Assembly (NCBI GenBank): GCA_963971405.1
Contig: OZ020487.1
Coordinates: forward strand, 33,713,371-33,777,370
Direction of reading: 5' to 3'
DNA from: Psococerastis gibbosa
Lineage: Eukaryota; Arthropoda; Insecta; Psocodea; Psocidae
Length of the DNA stretch: 64,000 bases
The position numbers and the translations under genes are program-made. Numbering within the stretch: the stretch's first letter is position 1; each line of letters begins with the position of its first letter. This document shows positions 21,030-32,149 of this stretch, in pieces. The notes beneath the pieces are model-generated. The model was not told where the DNA came from, made no database searches, and saw only the letters and a program-made list of their open reading frames with translations.

Positions 21030-21863
21030 GTCCGAGTTCACTCGAACATGCTTTCCAATTTATCAAAATTATTAGATAGAGAAAATTAGTAATTTTATGG
21101 CAAATATTTTTCCTATGGTTAAATTTCCGATATCTCGGGGTTGTCCACCTGACGTCACTGGAAGTGAGGTAAATTCTCGATAGGTCAAACAAACACATTA
21201 ATTACCACACAGCAATAATGGCAGGGCATGCAATGCATTTGAGCGCGAATTTTCTATCATTTTTTTTTTTTTTTAATAATTTTTTGGGCAAAACCAAATA
21301 TTTTTTGGGAAAGCAACCTATCCGGTTTCGTTACTCAATTTAACACCTAAAACATGCTTGAAGGTAGAAATCATCGATAGAAAGGTTTCGCATTTTTTAG
21401 TCATTTTTTCATTAAAATTTAGTTATTTTTATTTTTTTACCCCCAGAAGCAAACTATCAAGGGGCAAGCGACCCCCCGCATTTTGTCAACATTAATAACG
21501 ACTACAATCTACGAGAATTTAAAAGAAATCGTTGGAGCCGTTTTTGAGAAATAATTTTTTTAGACGTTTTTTTGGAGCTTTTTGAAAATAAAACCCCCCC
21601 AAATTGAGTTAGCCCAAAAAAAAAAAGGTCCCGAGGTATGATTTTTGTGAACCTACATGCCAAATTTCACTCAAATCCACCGAGTAGTTTGCCCGGAAAT
21701 CGACGAACAGACAGACCGACAGACCGACCGACAGACAGACATTTTGTAAAAACCACTTTTTTGGGTTCCTGGGACCTCAAAACGTGTAAATCCGTTGAAA
21801 TCTCGGAATCGAAAATTTCGACCATCACAAAGCTTTCCTTATACTACGTATAAATTGGAAAGC
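21030..21863 (-). mobile_element. R1 element, copy b
   Basis: The minus-strand copy carries the tail GTCCGAGTTCACTCG at its left and ATAAATTGGAAAGC at its right end. It keeps the ACAGACCGACAGACC microsatellite (about 21705-21740). Both ends coincide with the flanking 91-bp duplication. Confidence 0.8.
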
Positions 21864-21954
21864 AAAAATTGCCTCTTATGGTAGCCTAATAAATTGTATT
21901 CAGAATGAATCAGTACCGATACTATATTTTCTATTCTATTTTATCTCATTGCTG
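21864..21954 (+). repeat. 91-bp direct duplication, right copy
   Basis: The second copy of 20939-21029, offset by 925 bp, starting one base after the R1 end. Confidence 0.9.
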
Positions 21955-21959
21955 CGGAA

Positions 21960-22690
21960 AATTGGAACCCCGAATGAGGTTGTATGTCAGTAAAGCATCA
22001 ATAAAAAAAATCTTTCTACAACGTATTTAACAGAGTTTTAATGATTCCATGAGATTGCGATTACTTGTGGGCACGGAATCACGCATTGCGACCCCATTGC
22101 GTGCACAACAATTCCCTAAATAACTGGTATATACTGTATTTATAAATTTATTAATCAACAAGTGTAAGGCACCGGAAAGAAAGATTTCGGAAATGGAAGA
22201 AAAATTAACAAAGTTAATTAATAGCGGGATTAAAGTGGAGAAGAGGCGTTAATATTGCGAGTTAAAGGGTGATTTATCGTTGTAGGAAAACATGAAAACT
22301 TTCAGTCTGTTAATTACGGTCAGTTGCGGGAAAGCGCTCACGCTAATTCTGAATATATTGTAGTAGTAGTACAGTATTCAAATTATAACCACTTAAGTGT
22401 TCATGTAACTTTTAGCTGATTTTTTTGAAATTGGAGTCCAACAAGCTCAAGTTGGTAAAAATATTGTAAGTATTGTAAGTGTAAGGCAAGTCAGATGTCA
22501 AAGTTAAGGTCGAGTGTACAAAAATTGATTCTAGGGCAACAGATCTAAAGCAGAATGGACATCTTCCCAACAGGATAACGAGGGGGAACCACGTGAAGAG
22601 TGAAAGTGAAAGAGAAAGAGTGATAGAGGCTATTGAAGAAGAGAGGCAGCTGTTGTTTTATATAAAAAGTAGAAGAGCGATATAGGTAGG
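21960..22690. other. Intergenic, nothing recognised
   Basis: No ORF, repeat or fold was identified. Confidence 0.35.
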
Positions 22691-22699
22691 GGCATTATG

Positions 22700-22890
22700 A
22701 AGACACGAAAATTTGGCACACGCCATTGAGAGCATAGTGGAAGGAACGAGTAGAGGAGGGCGACCGAAGAAGGAATTCATGGATTAACTGAAGGAGGACG
22801 CAGGAACTGAAGCAAGAGCTGAAGAGGAGGGCGTGGGACGTTGCTGCCAACCAATCGTTGAGATTGTGATCTCAGGAGAACAGACAGTTA
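22700..22890 (+). pseudogene. LINE ORF2 3' fragment (family A)
   Basis: This matches the last part of the ORF at 59386-60099: the KIWHTPLRA, then GDRRRNSWIN and ANQSLRL pieces. Internal stops are present, so it is dead. The 3' end of the element is at about 22870. Confidence 0.6.
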
Positions 22891-22940
22891 CTGAAAACAT
22901 ATAAGTGAGCCAAGTCGGTTGTTAAAGTTAAGGTCCCGTG

Positions 22941-23034
22941 TACATGCTCCCCTTCTCCCCGAGGTGAAGAGTCTACCCTTAGGGTGCCTCAAGTTAATAA
23001 ACAGACTTACTCCCCCCGCCAGGCAGGTGTTAGA
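22941..23034 (+). mobile_element. R3 3' fragment
   Basis: It holds only the last third of R3: CCCCGAGGTGAAGAGTCTACC, GGGTGCCTCAAGTTAATAAA, CTCCCCCCGCCAGGC. Confidence 0.7.
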
Positions 23035-23210
23035 AAGAAGAAGAGATTCAGGGAAAATTTTAAGATTTGAAGCATATTGGACAACTTTCCTATTGAATAA
23101 CCTGCTGTGATTGGAGGCCAATTTCCAATTATAGCACCCATGTTTAGCTAATGGAGAATCTTCGCTCTAATATAGTTGATTGGCTGGATTGAGCAGAGTC
23201 AACGACATAC

Positions 23211-23576
23211 TGTCAGGTGCTCCAGGCACCTGCCTGTGGGCACCGTATATTAATGTATAGTTGTTGGCACATTCTGTATCTATCTCATGTATTGTAACAC
23301 GCTGTACAGCTGTCAATGAATTGCTTTCTACGGTCTGTGCTAGAAGAGTGCTGAATTAGCAGCGCGCCTTCGGTGCAGTCCGTGAAAGCCTGTTCATGTG
23401 ACGTAGCTAGGCGAGGTTATAAATAAGAGTAGCGACAGAAAGTGCGTAGCTCTTTCTCGGATGACTGTCGTTCTTTGTCCAAGTGCTCGAGTGTTCAATA
23501 TAATGTAAATCGGCGAATGTCTTAATATATGTATTGTATATAATGTAAAACCTATAAAGCTACATTTACTACAACA
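23211..23576 (+). mobile_element. Candidate LTR of a retrotransposon
   Basis: It begins TGTCAGG and ends CTACAACA (TGT...ACA). It contains a TATA-like GTTATAAATAAGAG about two-thirds along. No second LTR was seen in the window, so it may be a truncated copy. The sequence just downstream has primer-binding-site-like TGGTGGCAGCGGAAGGA at 23645-23661. Confidence 0.5.
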
Positions 23577-23910
23577 GCCCCCCCCCCCCATCCTTGCGAA
23601 GGTTAGGTGGCTACCCCCGCAGCGGCAGGATTTGCCACCTAATAGTTGGTGGCAGCGGAAGGATTAGCCACCCAATAATACCTGGGGGAAAGGTTTTTCA
23701 AAAATAGGCGCGATTTTAAAGGCAGTAAAGTTTATATTGTACAAAGCTTACAGAGGAAGGTTTATTGATATTACTTAAACGGTAGTGGGAAGCCAGATTC
23801 AAGCAGAAATTAAAATTCATGTGTTAGAATGTGTAATTATTTCGTAATGGCAGAAGATGCAAGCACTTAGAAGCTGCTGCGGCGAAGGGAAGCGATGACA
23901 ACTCATATCT
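23577..23910 (+). other. LTR-retrotransposon leader remnant
   Basis: A C-run is followed by two tandem versions of a GCAGCGG-AGGATT-GCCACC block (about 23619 and 23650). The second includes a TGGTGGCAGCGG tRNA-complementary type sequence. A short ATGGCAGAAGATGCA start at about 23848 stops after a few codons, possibly a decayed gag. Confidence 0.35.
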
Positions 23911-24765
23911 GCTGACAATTTGTCTAAGTGCACGAGAACTTCGTCAGCATTGCGGTCCTAGAACTTCCCAAGAGTACTGCTTACAATCACATCATCAATT
24001 TATCTTCACTAGAATCTATAATATTCCCTTATGTCACATCATTACCAACGCTTTCATAAGATATGAGGCTTAGACATGCAAAGGAGAGTATTCCACACAT
24101 CAGTAAAATTTCGCTTTGTGACGTAAATGGCCAGGAACAGATTAAAAATATTCAGTTCACAAATACAATACTTTTGACGGAATTGATTAATTGTTTGTTC
24201 CGGAACCAATGAGATGAAAAAAAAGTGAGATCATTCTAGCTTTTAAAATAATTTTTAAACAATTTTAAAAAACAAATTTTCCGACTGTTTTACAACTATT
24301 CTATATAAAATCGGCTTAACGCACTTTATCGGGGGTTTTAGAAGTAATAATATTACAGCAGTCGGATCGAGGCGATTATAATACCGGGGTTAAATAAATA
24401 CCCTAGGATTATAACTGTAAACAAACAAATTTTGAATAGCACTTTCCATTATAAAATTATCTTGTTTACCAGTGGATTAAATAAATACCGGTATTATAAA
24501 TGCCCCGATCGGGCTGTTGATGGGAAAATATAAATTTCCTTCGAAAGATTGCACTTTTTATTAATTTTTCGATTTACTACTTACATAACTTTATGGCTGT
24601 GGGACGAGGAAATTAATAAGTCGTCAAAAATCCAAGGTCATTTCTTGTATACAAAGTATTTTGGAATCTCTCCCTAAACTAACGGAAGATAGACACAACT
24701 GACAGAACCAAAATCTGAACATAATAAATCTGTCAGATATTCATTTTATCCCAAAAAGGAAATGA
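23911..24765. other. Intergenic, nothing recognised
   Basis: AT-rich sequence. CCGGTATTATAA-like phrases recur near 24385 and 24488 but no repeat could be delimited. Confidence 0.3.
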
Positions 24766-24770
24766 GGAAA

Positions 24771-24982
24771 TGCAGAGTAGTGATTCGGACTGTGACTTTC
24801 ACCCGTAAGGTTGTTGGTTCAAGAATCACACTGTTTGAATTTTTTGGAGGGCATGTAGAGCGGGAGGTCTATAGCTTTACAAGTTGACTGTAAAGTAAGG
24901 CTTTATAGCCTTAAGGCCCCTAACTCCGCTAGGTTGGCTTTGTACAGTAGAACAAAAGTCATTGCTTATTTATTTATTTAAG
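24771..24982 (+). mobile_element. SINE1 copy, degenerate B-box
   Basis: The head has GCAGAGTAGTGATTCGGACTG. The B-box has become GGTTCAAGAATC. The body CTCCGCTAGGTTGGCTT and tail TTATTTATTTATTTA are clear. An internal GTAAAGTAAGGC segment is expanded. Confidence 0.8.
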
Positions 24983-24999
24983 TAAAAAATAACCTGGAC

Positions 25000-26040
25000 T
25001 GATTGGAACTCGAACACTCGGTCTGTGCGTTTATGTCAAACTGTTTGGATGGAACGTTTTCAGATAGAAGATGTTACGATGTTAACAGGAATTGCTGCTA
25101 TACCCAACGAAAATGAAAATTGCGTCCCAGACAATAACCTAAAAGACGACCAGCAGAGTAGCAATGACCTCTAACAATAAAAACAAATACTACAAAAACC
25201 AGAAAATACTTTTAACCTCACCATCTTTTGAGTAATGACTGAAACTGCACAAAAATATGATCTGCCACAGAATTGAAAGAACTGAGCAAACCACGAGTAT
25301 CTTCTATTATATCAGCAATGACTTGCAGACACGCAATGAAGGGTTCTCAACCCCACTGCTGATGGCGTTCACTCGAGCTTAGAAGCAAACCCCTGAAAGC
25401 TGTAGCTGACGTGTAATCAGCCGACGCGAAGAAGTGTAATTTGCCGTCTCTGGCATTAGAGTGTGTATAAATAACTCAATTTATAACAGAGCTTTTGCAG
25501 GAAGTGCTATGAGGTGTTTGGGGGTGTGGTGCTTTGCATGTTATTCGAAAGGCCCATTTTTCTCCCTCAATTTTGTTTTTCGGCCGACCTGGACACGTGG
25601 CCGCGTACAAGAGCACGGCTGTCGGGCGCGGGTGACTCGTATCTGTACTTTGGTTAAGTCATTCTTTCACCTGTTTCATTGCGTCAATGATAAGCTGATC
25701 TCAGCTTGTCCTTTATCGCTTGTAGCCGTTCTATAGGTTGAGAGCGAGGACATATTATACCAGTTTGCCAATGGCCACATATTTAAACGGAAACAATACA
25801 AATAATGTCAGAAATCCAACGGGTCTTTCTTCATAAAGAAGTACTTCAGGACATTATTAAATTGTTACATACATCGGGCGCAGATTGGCCAACCTGACAT
25901 TTAAATGTTTTCTTTGCTTAATTTCTGTGACGACGCCTTTTGTTGCCAATTGTGCTTTGAATTAAGAAGATATGGAACGAGATAGTGGCCACCCCTGAAT
26001 CACTCAAAAGTGTGCCAGTTTTATATTCTTTATTTAATTA
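25000..26040. other. Intergenic with a GC-richer patch
   Basis: A TATAAATA at about 25467 precedes a GC-rich stretch (25580-25640) with a 91-codon frame. No splice pattern or family was recognised, so it is not called a gene. Confidence 0.3.
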
Positions 26041-26044
26041 CAGA

Positions 26045-26318
26045 AGACGAGTTGCTACTGATGGCTAAGAAACGGAAACTAACGTACTTCGACCATGTCA
26101 TAAGGAACGGAAAGTACCGCCTGCTGCATGTAATAATCCAAGAGAAGATAGAAGAAAATAGGGCTCCAGGGCCCAGGCAGAAGAAGAACGTCCTGGTTGA
26201 AAAACCTGAGGCAGTGATTCGGCAAGAGCACGACTTCCCTTTTCAGAGCAGCAGTCTCCAAGGTCCAAATTGCCATGATGGCCGGCAATAAAAGTGGCAT
26301 TAAAAGAAGAAGAATTTA
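26045..26318 (+). pseudogene. LINE ORF2 C-terminal fragment (family D)
   Basis: The frame reads DELLLMAKKRKLTYFDHVIR, then KYRLLHVIIQEKIEENRAPG. This is the typical tail of non-LTR retrotransposon reverse transcriptases (KRRKL-YLGH--RN-KY-LL--I--GKI-G-R-PGRR). A frameshift follows, then a purine-rich AAAAGAAGAAGAA end. Confidence 0.65.
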
Positions 26319-26524
26319 ATTAAATATTCAAAATTTATGGTCTATGCAAGTTGTAGAGTCTGTATATTTGCATACATATTATCATTTTTTTTTAAAATCA
26401 ATTATACTTCGCGTGAAATGTTAGTCCCCATGAAATAATTACAACCCCAAAAATTGAAAATTCCTTTTGATATAATGTATAACAGTTGCTATTTAAGGTA
26501 TTGTTTATGAGTTTAGTTATTATT

Positions 26525-26640
26525 ATTAAGGGGGGCCCAGTACGGGAGAAATCCTTTGGGTCACCCCTATTTTTTATATTCTCACTTTGTATATGTAGCC
26601 GATTATTGAAAAAACACAATACATTTATTTATTTATTTCT
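26525..26640 (+). mobile_element. LINE 3' untranslated fragment
   Basis: The block GGGGGGCCCAGTACGGGAGA...GGGTCACCCCT resembles GGGGGCCCAGCACAGGCTCG...GGGTCCCCT at about 59203-59238. There it follows a LINE ORF tail. It ends in TTATTTATTTATTT. Confidence 0.45.
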
Positions 26641-26947
26641 TCAAAGTCCTCTTTAATCAGGAGGCTCCGTCATTCATGTCATAGCATGTTAAAACACGTA
26701 GGCTTGGCGTTGTATAAGTTCCATTGTTAAAATAGCAAAATAATCTTATGCATGCAACTGAGCTAACAAGGTAGACAAAGAAGTTCGTACAATATACTTT
26801 TAGAAGAAAAATATATTTACACAATAATATGTAAAGCCTTGCCTTTATGGCATTAAGTAAGCTCACAGACTTGTTCGGTTAGATAGTTGTGTAGCTATGC
26901 TAACCTGTCTAACATTACGAATCATTTCAATACGAGGATAAAAGGAC

Positions 26948-27090
26948 TTCGATGGCATACTGGTAGCTTGTTCGTACTTGTACGAATCTTTACACACCAT
27001 GCGATCGGTGACCTGTCGTAACTCAACACAGGAACAGAAGCGACTGAAGAGGTTATTCGGATTCATTCATTGCATTGTTTGTATGCAAAT
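26948..27090 (+). mobile_element. R5 SINE-like repeat
   Basis: Contains GGCATACTGGTAGCTTG, CTTTACACACCATGCGATCGG and CAACACAGGAACAG, and ends ATTGTTTGTATGCAAAT. Homologues lie at 31350-31512 (-), 49497-49685 (-), 53670-53850 (-) and 56343-56470 (+). The TGGTAGCGTGC start resembles a Pol III A-box. Confidence 0.6.
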
Positions 27091-27109
27091 GATAATATTA
27101 AAAAAAGTA

Positions 27110-27246
27110 GAGGATATACATCAACTGTTCTTGCCAGGACTTGTGGTCCAGTGGTTAAGGCGACGCGCCAGTTAGGCGTAGATCGTGGGTTCGAATCCCG
27201 CCAAGCCCTGTTTTTCTATATCCTCTAATTTAGGTAAAAAATGTAT
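27110..27246 (+). mobile_element. SINE2 tRNA-like element with 12-bp target repeat
   Basis: It is flanked by identical TTAAAAAAAGTA (27098-27109 and 27247-27258). Inside are the tRNA-like fold (27137-27209), a T5 Pol III terminator (27211-27215) and a perfect 10-bp inverted repeat AGAGGATATA/TATATCCTCT (27109-27118, 27217-27226). Confidence 0.6.
27137..27209 (+). tRNA. tRNA-like fold, degenerate tRNA-Thr(AGT)-like; likely SINE head
   Basis: 73 bases fold as a cloverleaf. The acceptor GGACTTG/CAAGCCC has one A-C mismatch. The anticodon stem is ACGCG/GGCGT with its inner pair lost, and the loop CCAGTTA puts AGT at 34-36. The T-arm is GTGGG TTCGAAT CCCGC. Position 33 is C instead of the invariant U, and the D-stem has a mismatch. 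A related copy at 1301-1370 shows this is a dispersed repeat, so a working tRNA is unlikely. Confidence 0.35.
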
Positions 27247-27259
27247 TTAAAAAAAGTAC

Positions 27260-29010
27260 CTATACTTTGAATTCCAGCACATGCCTTAGGTTTATCTACA
27301 CTTGATAGGAGCTGCCTTAAGTCACAAAAGAAATAAATCTATTAATTTTCATTCTTCTATTCATGTCACAGCATCCCTTAACAAAGTAAAATAAGATGGG
27401 CAAATCCCTGAGAGCATATTACAGTAAATAAGAACAGACTAAAATGAAAGTAGCATCACTCACTCAATGGTATAGCGATTCTGGGACAGTGGCGTACGCC
27501 GAATATAAATTAGCCCCCCCCCCCACGGCGCCCCTTATCCCCATCTCGTGTCATGTTCTTTTAAAGACGGGACATAATCCTCATCTACGTGACAAGCCAA
27601 CCTTAAATTGAAACGTGAAGGAAAAAGTGAATTATTTCTTGCTGGGGAATTTTCAAAAAGACTTTGAAAAACGCCAGCATTGAATAAATGGGAATGTTAA
27701 ACGAATCGGCTGCTATTCATGAGAGTTGAAAATATTTGTATACAAATCTTTCACTTTTATTTAATAAAGAACTATTGTGTAAAATTGTGCTTAAGTTAAA
27801 TAAAGTTAACCGCCCCTTTGATGTTTTACTCTTGAATTTTTTTTCAACTTACAACATTCAAGAATATTTTATCATTTTTAGATTATCAGTAGTAATTTGC
27901 AATTACCTACATTCTTTTCCACATCATTAGGCGGCTATTCCACTTGTCATGTTTTCTTCATATGTGTGCATTAAAAAATGATGAGATTTTTGTTTTAAGG
28001 AGACTATTATGTAGATACTTAACTTATCTATTATAAATTAAGTTATAATATGGTAGAGACTTATTATTGACGTCTATGCTTTGCCCATTTCGGTGGTATG
28101 GATGTCAAAACCAACAGCTTAGGGTAAAGTATTAGTTTTTGCTTTAATAGCGGTTTGGGGAGTCTTTTCAATATTTTTCAAGGGGGGGGGGGAAGATGAA
28201 AATTAGGTACATTTTTAAACAAGATGCAACGATTTCTTCGTTAATCAATGTCGTATTTGTTTTATGGCAGGGGACAATTGACTCCAACTGACGCCCCTGA
28301 TAGCAGTTGCGCCGACTTGTATAGTGCTAAGGGGGCTAAATTCATTAAAAGTCATACCAAATAATACCATACAGTATGTGTTTCTATTGTTTCTTTAAAA
28401 ACCTACAAACATTATAAAGCTTTTAACATATGTAGCCTACCTACCTAGGCGCTTCGTGCCTTTATTTTCCATGAGGACGAATTTTGGGCATTACGGTCCA
28501 CTCTTACAACTAACCCTAATACGATATTGGGACAAATTCATAAGCCAAAAAAAAAAAAAACACCTGAGTACCCCCATTGTCGGCGCCAATGCTAGCTAAT
28601 ATATCATGCAACTGGATTAAGCCTATGCACATTTATTATAGATTTGCACCATTAGCAGAGGATGGAGCCCTTGATGCGTGGGAAGTAGCGGAGGCGTTTT
28701 GGTTTCCTTGACAACAGCCATAGCCAGAGTTGATTTCTCATCCCTTGCAACCGACAGTAGGCGCCGTCCTTTATACAGCACATCACTATTACCGTATAAT
28801 TGATTATTTAGTTTAAAAAGAAGATGGCCGCTGCGCATATTTCGGGGAAAGGTTCTAACCCCAGCACTGCCTGAGGATTCTCTTCCTTAACCACAGTGCG
28901 ACTGCCGAGTTCAGATGGATAAACGATCGATATGAACTAAGGAAGGCAGAAGACCTCAAGCAAGCGGAACAGCTTAGAGCTCAAAAGAACGGCCAGAAAG
29001 GACAGAGATG
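27260..29010. other. Intergenic with MITE-end fragments
   Basis: CAGTGGCGTACGCC at about 27487 and TTAGGCGGCTATTCCAC at about 27930 look like single MITE ends without partners. At 28860-29000 short frames resemble LINE ORF2 ends but are too short to call. Confidence 0.3.
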
Positions 29011-29031
29011 AATGGGGAAGGTGGAATGATA

Positions 29032-29278
29032 TTATTATTAGGAGTAGTAATTGAAGAACTTCTTATGGACCCAGGCCCAAGGGTCCCTTGTCCAATGCCA
29101 ACGAGCCCATGGCTTTCGGACATTATTTGTATTGTTTCCGTGTGAATTTTTGGCCAACTGGTATATGTTCTCGGTGTCAACCTACACCGGCTACAAGCGA
29201 TATAGGAATAGCTGAGACCAGCTTGCCATTGACGCATGAAACAGGCGAAAGCATGACTTCCAAGTACAGACACGGGTC
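29032..29278 (-). mobile_element. R2 SINE-like element with 13-bp target duplication
   Basis: A perfect AGGTGGAATGATA flanks both sides (29019-29031, 29279-29291). The body shares GGACCCAGGCC, CCCTTGTCCAATGCCAACGA, GTCAACCTACACCGGCTA and ACAGGCGAAAGCATGACTT with 54585-54805. Confidence 0.8.
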
Positions 29279-29414
29279 AGGTGGAATGATAAGCTATTTA
29301 ATTAGGTTAGAAAGAAAAAAAACATGAAACCATTAAGAACTATTAACCCAGAATGTACACTGGCTGACGGGCGGCAAGAACGTCGAACTACCCAGCGTGA
29401 CAAGTCATTTTTTT

Positions 29415-30280
29415 GCTTTCCAATTTATACGTAGTATAAGGAAAGCTTTGTGACGGTCGAAATTTTTTCGATTCCGAGATTTCAACGGATTTACAAGTTT
29501 TGAGGTCCCGGGAACCCAAACAATTGTTTTTTACGAAATGTCTGTCTGTCGCTCTGTCTGTCTGTCTGTTCATCGATTTCCGGGAAAACTACTCGGTCGA
29601 TTTTGATGAAATTGGTTCTCAAAAATCATACCTCGAGACTATATTTTTTATTTTGGGCTAACTCTATTTGGGGGGGGGGGGTTTATTCTCAAAAAAACTC
29701 CAAAAAGAAACGTCTAAAAATATTATTTCTAAAAAATGGCTTCAACGATTTCATTTAAAGATTTCTTTTAAATTCACATACATATATTGTAGTCGTTATT
29801 AATGTTGACAAAATGCGGGGGATCGCTTGCCCCTATATAGTTTGCTTCTGGGGGTAAAAAAATAAAAATAACTAAATTTTAATGAAAAATGACTAAAAAA
29901 TAATTTTTCAGCGAAACCTTTCTATCGATGATTTCTACCTTCAGGCATGTTTTAGGTGTTAAATTGAGTAACGATACGGGCCAGGTTGCTTTCGCTTAGT
30001 TTTGTGGAAAAAGTTTTTTTGTTGAAAAAATGATAAAAAATTAATGGTCAAATGCACTTTTCGTGCCCTGCCATTATTACCATGTGGTAATGTGTTGGTT
30101 TGACCTATCTAGAATTTACCTCACCTCCAGTGACGTCAGGTGGACAACCCCCCCCCCCCCCCTCGAGACGAGACATCCGAAATTTAACCATAGCAAAATT
30201 ATTTACCATGAAATTACTCATTTTCTCTATCTACTCATTGATAAATTGGAAAGCATGTTCGAGTAAACTCTGACCGGTTC
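29415..30280 (+). mobile_element. R1 element, copy c
   Basis: Full-length, GCTTTCCAATTTATACG to GATAAATTGGAAAGC then CGAGTAAACTCTGACCGGTTC. It has the TCTGTCTG tract near 29540-29570 and a C-run near 30149-30163. Confidence 0.8.
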
Positions 30281-30605
30281 TTGTACTTAGTGCTTATGCT
30301 TCGCATTTTTTTGATTGTTGAATTATATATATACTTACTTACTTTACCAATGTGCCTTCACCACCGCCCAGTTTACAGGCCATAAAATTAGCATTGGCTC
30401 AAAACACTGTACCAGTATTTTGGCGTCTCTACATTATGGCGATACCGTGCCCCTTCAACCTGAAAGTTCTATATAGGAGAGATGGGACATTCGAGCGTGC
30501 CTGCTACGCTTTTCCAATGGTTGGTCATAGAAATTAAAAATTATTTTTTGGAATGAAATGAAAAACGCCTTTGTATTAGGCGAGCTTTAGCTTTTACTAT
30601 ACCAC

Positions 30606-30888
30606 CAAGGGCGACGCCAGGAAGGGGCAGGGGGCCGCTGCCCCCCCCCCACCCTAGACCATCCACTGCCCCCCCCCCCTTTAGAGCCTGCTTGGGGAGT
30701 GTTTTGTTTCATAAAATAATTTTTTACAGAATTTGTTCTCTTTTTATTCAAAATTACACTTATTTTTGTAGTTAGGTGTAGTATAGTGAGATACTGCACT
30801 ACTATCACATAATCATTCTTTTCCGAAATAACTTTTTACCTCCTGCCTACCCCCCCCCCCCCCAACTGAAATCCTGGCGTCGCCCTTG
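30606..30888. mobile_element. hAT-type MITE
   Basis: Ends CAAGGGCGACGCCAGGA and TCCTGGCGTCGCCCTTG are perfect inverts. The 8-bp flanks TATACCAC and TCTACCAC match 7 of 8. C-runs lie just inside both ends. Confidence 0.8.
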
Positions 30889-31036
30889 TCTACCACCTAA
30901 CCTATTTTAGTTCCCAAATTATTTTTCAAATTAAGTACATAAAAGTTTTCCTGAAAAAAAAGTATAATAATAAAACAGAAGAAAAAGAGAGAAAATAATA
31001 ATAATGGAACCGGCACTCATTCATTCATTCTTACAC

Positions 31037-31260
31037 TTCACTCCCCAGAAACTGATGGCAGAATGCCCTAAATCTCCCCAAATTGTTCTCTGTCCTCGTT
31101 TCTTCTGGCAATGAATTCCAAAGCCTAGAGGTGTTCACTGCGAAGCAATGGTTGTAGTAATTTGTTCGGCTTTTAGGAATAAAAAGTTTGCTATAAGCTC
31201 TTCTGTTAAAATTATGGTAATCAGAGAAGTATACGGATGATAGGTAAGATGGGTTTTTGG
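31037..31260 (-). pseudogene. LINE ORF2 C-terminal tail (Jockey/CR1-like)
   Basis: The minus-strand frame reads YFSDYHNFNRRAYSK, then IPKSRTNYYNHCFAVNTSRL, then WNSLPEETR. This is the canonical end of Jockey/CR1-type ORF2 proteins (P-SRT-YY--SF----RLWNSLPEE-R). Upstream sequence is lost. Confidence 0.75.
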
Positions 31261-31349
31261 CATGTACTGTCTTAAAAAGGTATATACAGTATATGTACAA
31301 GGTATGTATGTATATATATGTATGCATATATTTAAAAAAAAAAAAGGTT

Positions 31350-31512
31350 AAATCGCATACAAACAATTCAATGAATGTATCCGATTAACCTCTTCAATCG
31401 CCTCACTAAGTCACTTAATAGGCACTTGCGTCGAGTTGCGACACGTCTCCGACTGCAAGGTGTGTAGATACTCGCACAAGTACTAGCACGCTACAACCTT
31501 GCCACCGAAGTA
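31350..31512 (-). mobile_element. R5 SINE-like repeat
   Basis: Begins with GCATACAAACAATTCAATGAA and GTATCCGATTAACC, ends GCCACCGAAGTA on the + strand. Confidence 0.6.
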
Positions 31513-31526
31513 TATGTATTCAAGGT

Positions 31527-31690
31527 ATATACTTCTTCTTCTTCAGCCAACGCCCGTCCTTGGCTGGTAGGCCATTTGACGCTGTACCGCGTAATAGAGC
31601 TGGGCCAATCCCTCCTGTATCTCAGTTTTCTACCTCAATGTCAGTGCAGCTGAATAGGTGATCGGCATTCCCCTCCCCTTGGAAGCAGAG
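31527..31690 (-). mobile_element. R6 retroelement 3' end
   Basis: CTTCTTCTTC then GCCAACGCCCGTCCTTGGCTGG is the inverse of 5645-5790, with a (GAA)n end. Confidence 0.5.
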
Positions 31691-32149
31691 GGAGCCGAAG
31701 GAGAAGGTACATACAGTGTATGAGGAGCAAACTTTCAAAACGGCACTAATCTATTTTCGTAAAATGTTCAGGAAACACGAAAAACATAATTATTTTGGCT
31801 TTATTGTAACGGGAATTTTTATAACGAGAGATTTTAACCCTTCAGAAGACTAGGTTAAAATGATTTTGTTTTTGTTTTGATTAGCAATACTGATTCAACT
31901 CATCTTCAAGATGGAAAATCGATGATAAAATCAATTTTTAATTTTCATGGATTTGTGACGTTTTGTAAGTTTGCTCCTTATATAAGGTTTTTGGTGGGAT
32001 TCAAATGTCCCATCTCTCCGATATAGAACCCTAGTTGGCTCAGATTCCATCTTCTGCGGCTTGTTGAGTTATTGATACCCCTTAACCGCAGTTAACCTCA
32101 AAGTAAACAGATACAGTAGAAAGCAAACAGGAGCAAGGGGGTGGCAATT

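Noticed and set aside
25467-25736. TATAAATA followed by a GC-rich 91-codon frame as a promoter and gene
   Set aside because: Single motif in AT-rich DNA; no downstream exons or recognised protein.
27930-27946. TTAGGCGGCTATTCCAC as a second Harbinger MITE
   Set aside because: No inverted partner found within about 1 kb.
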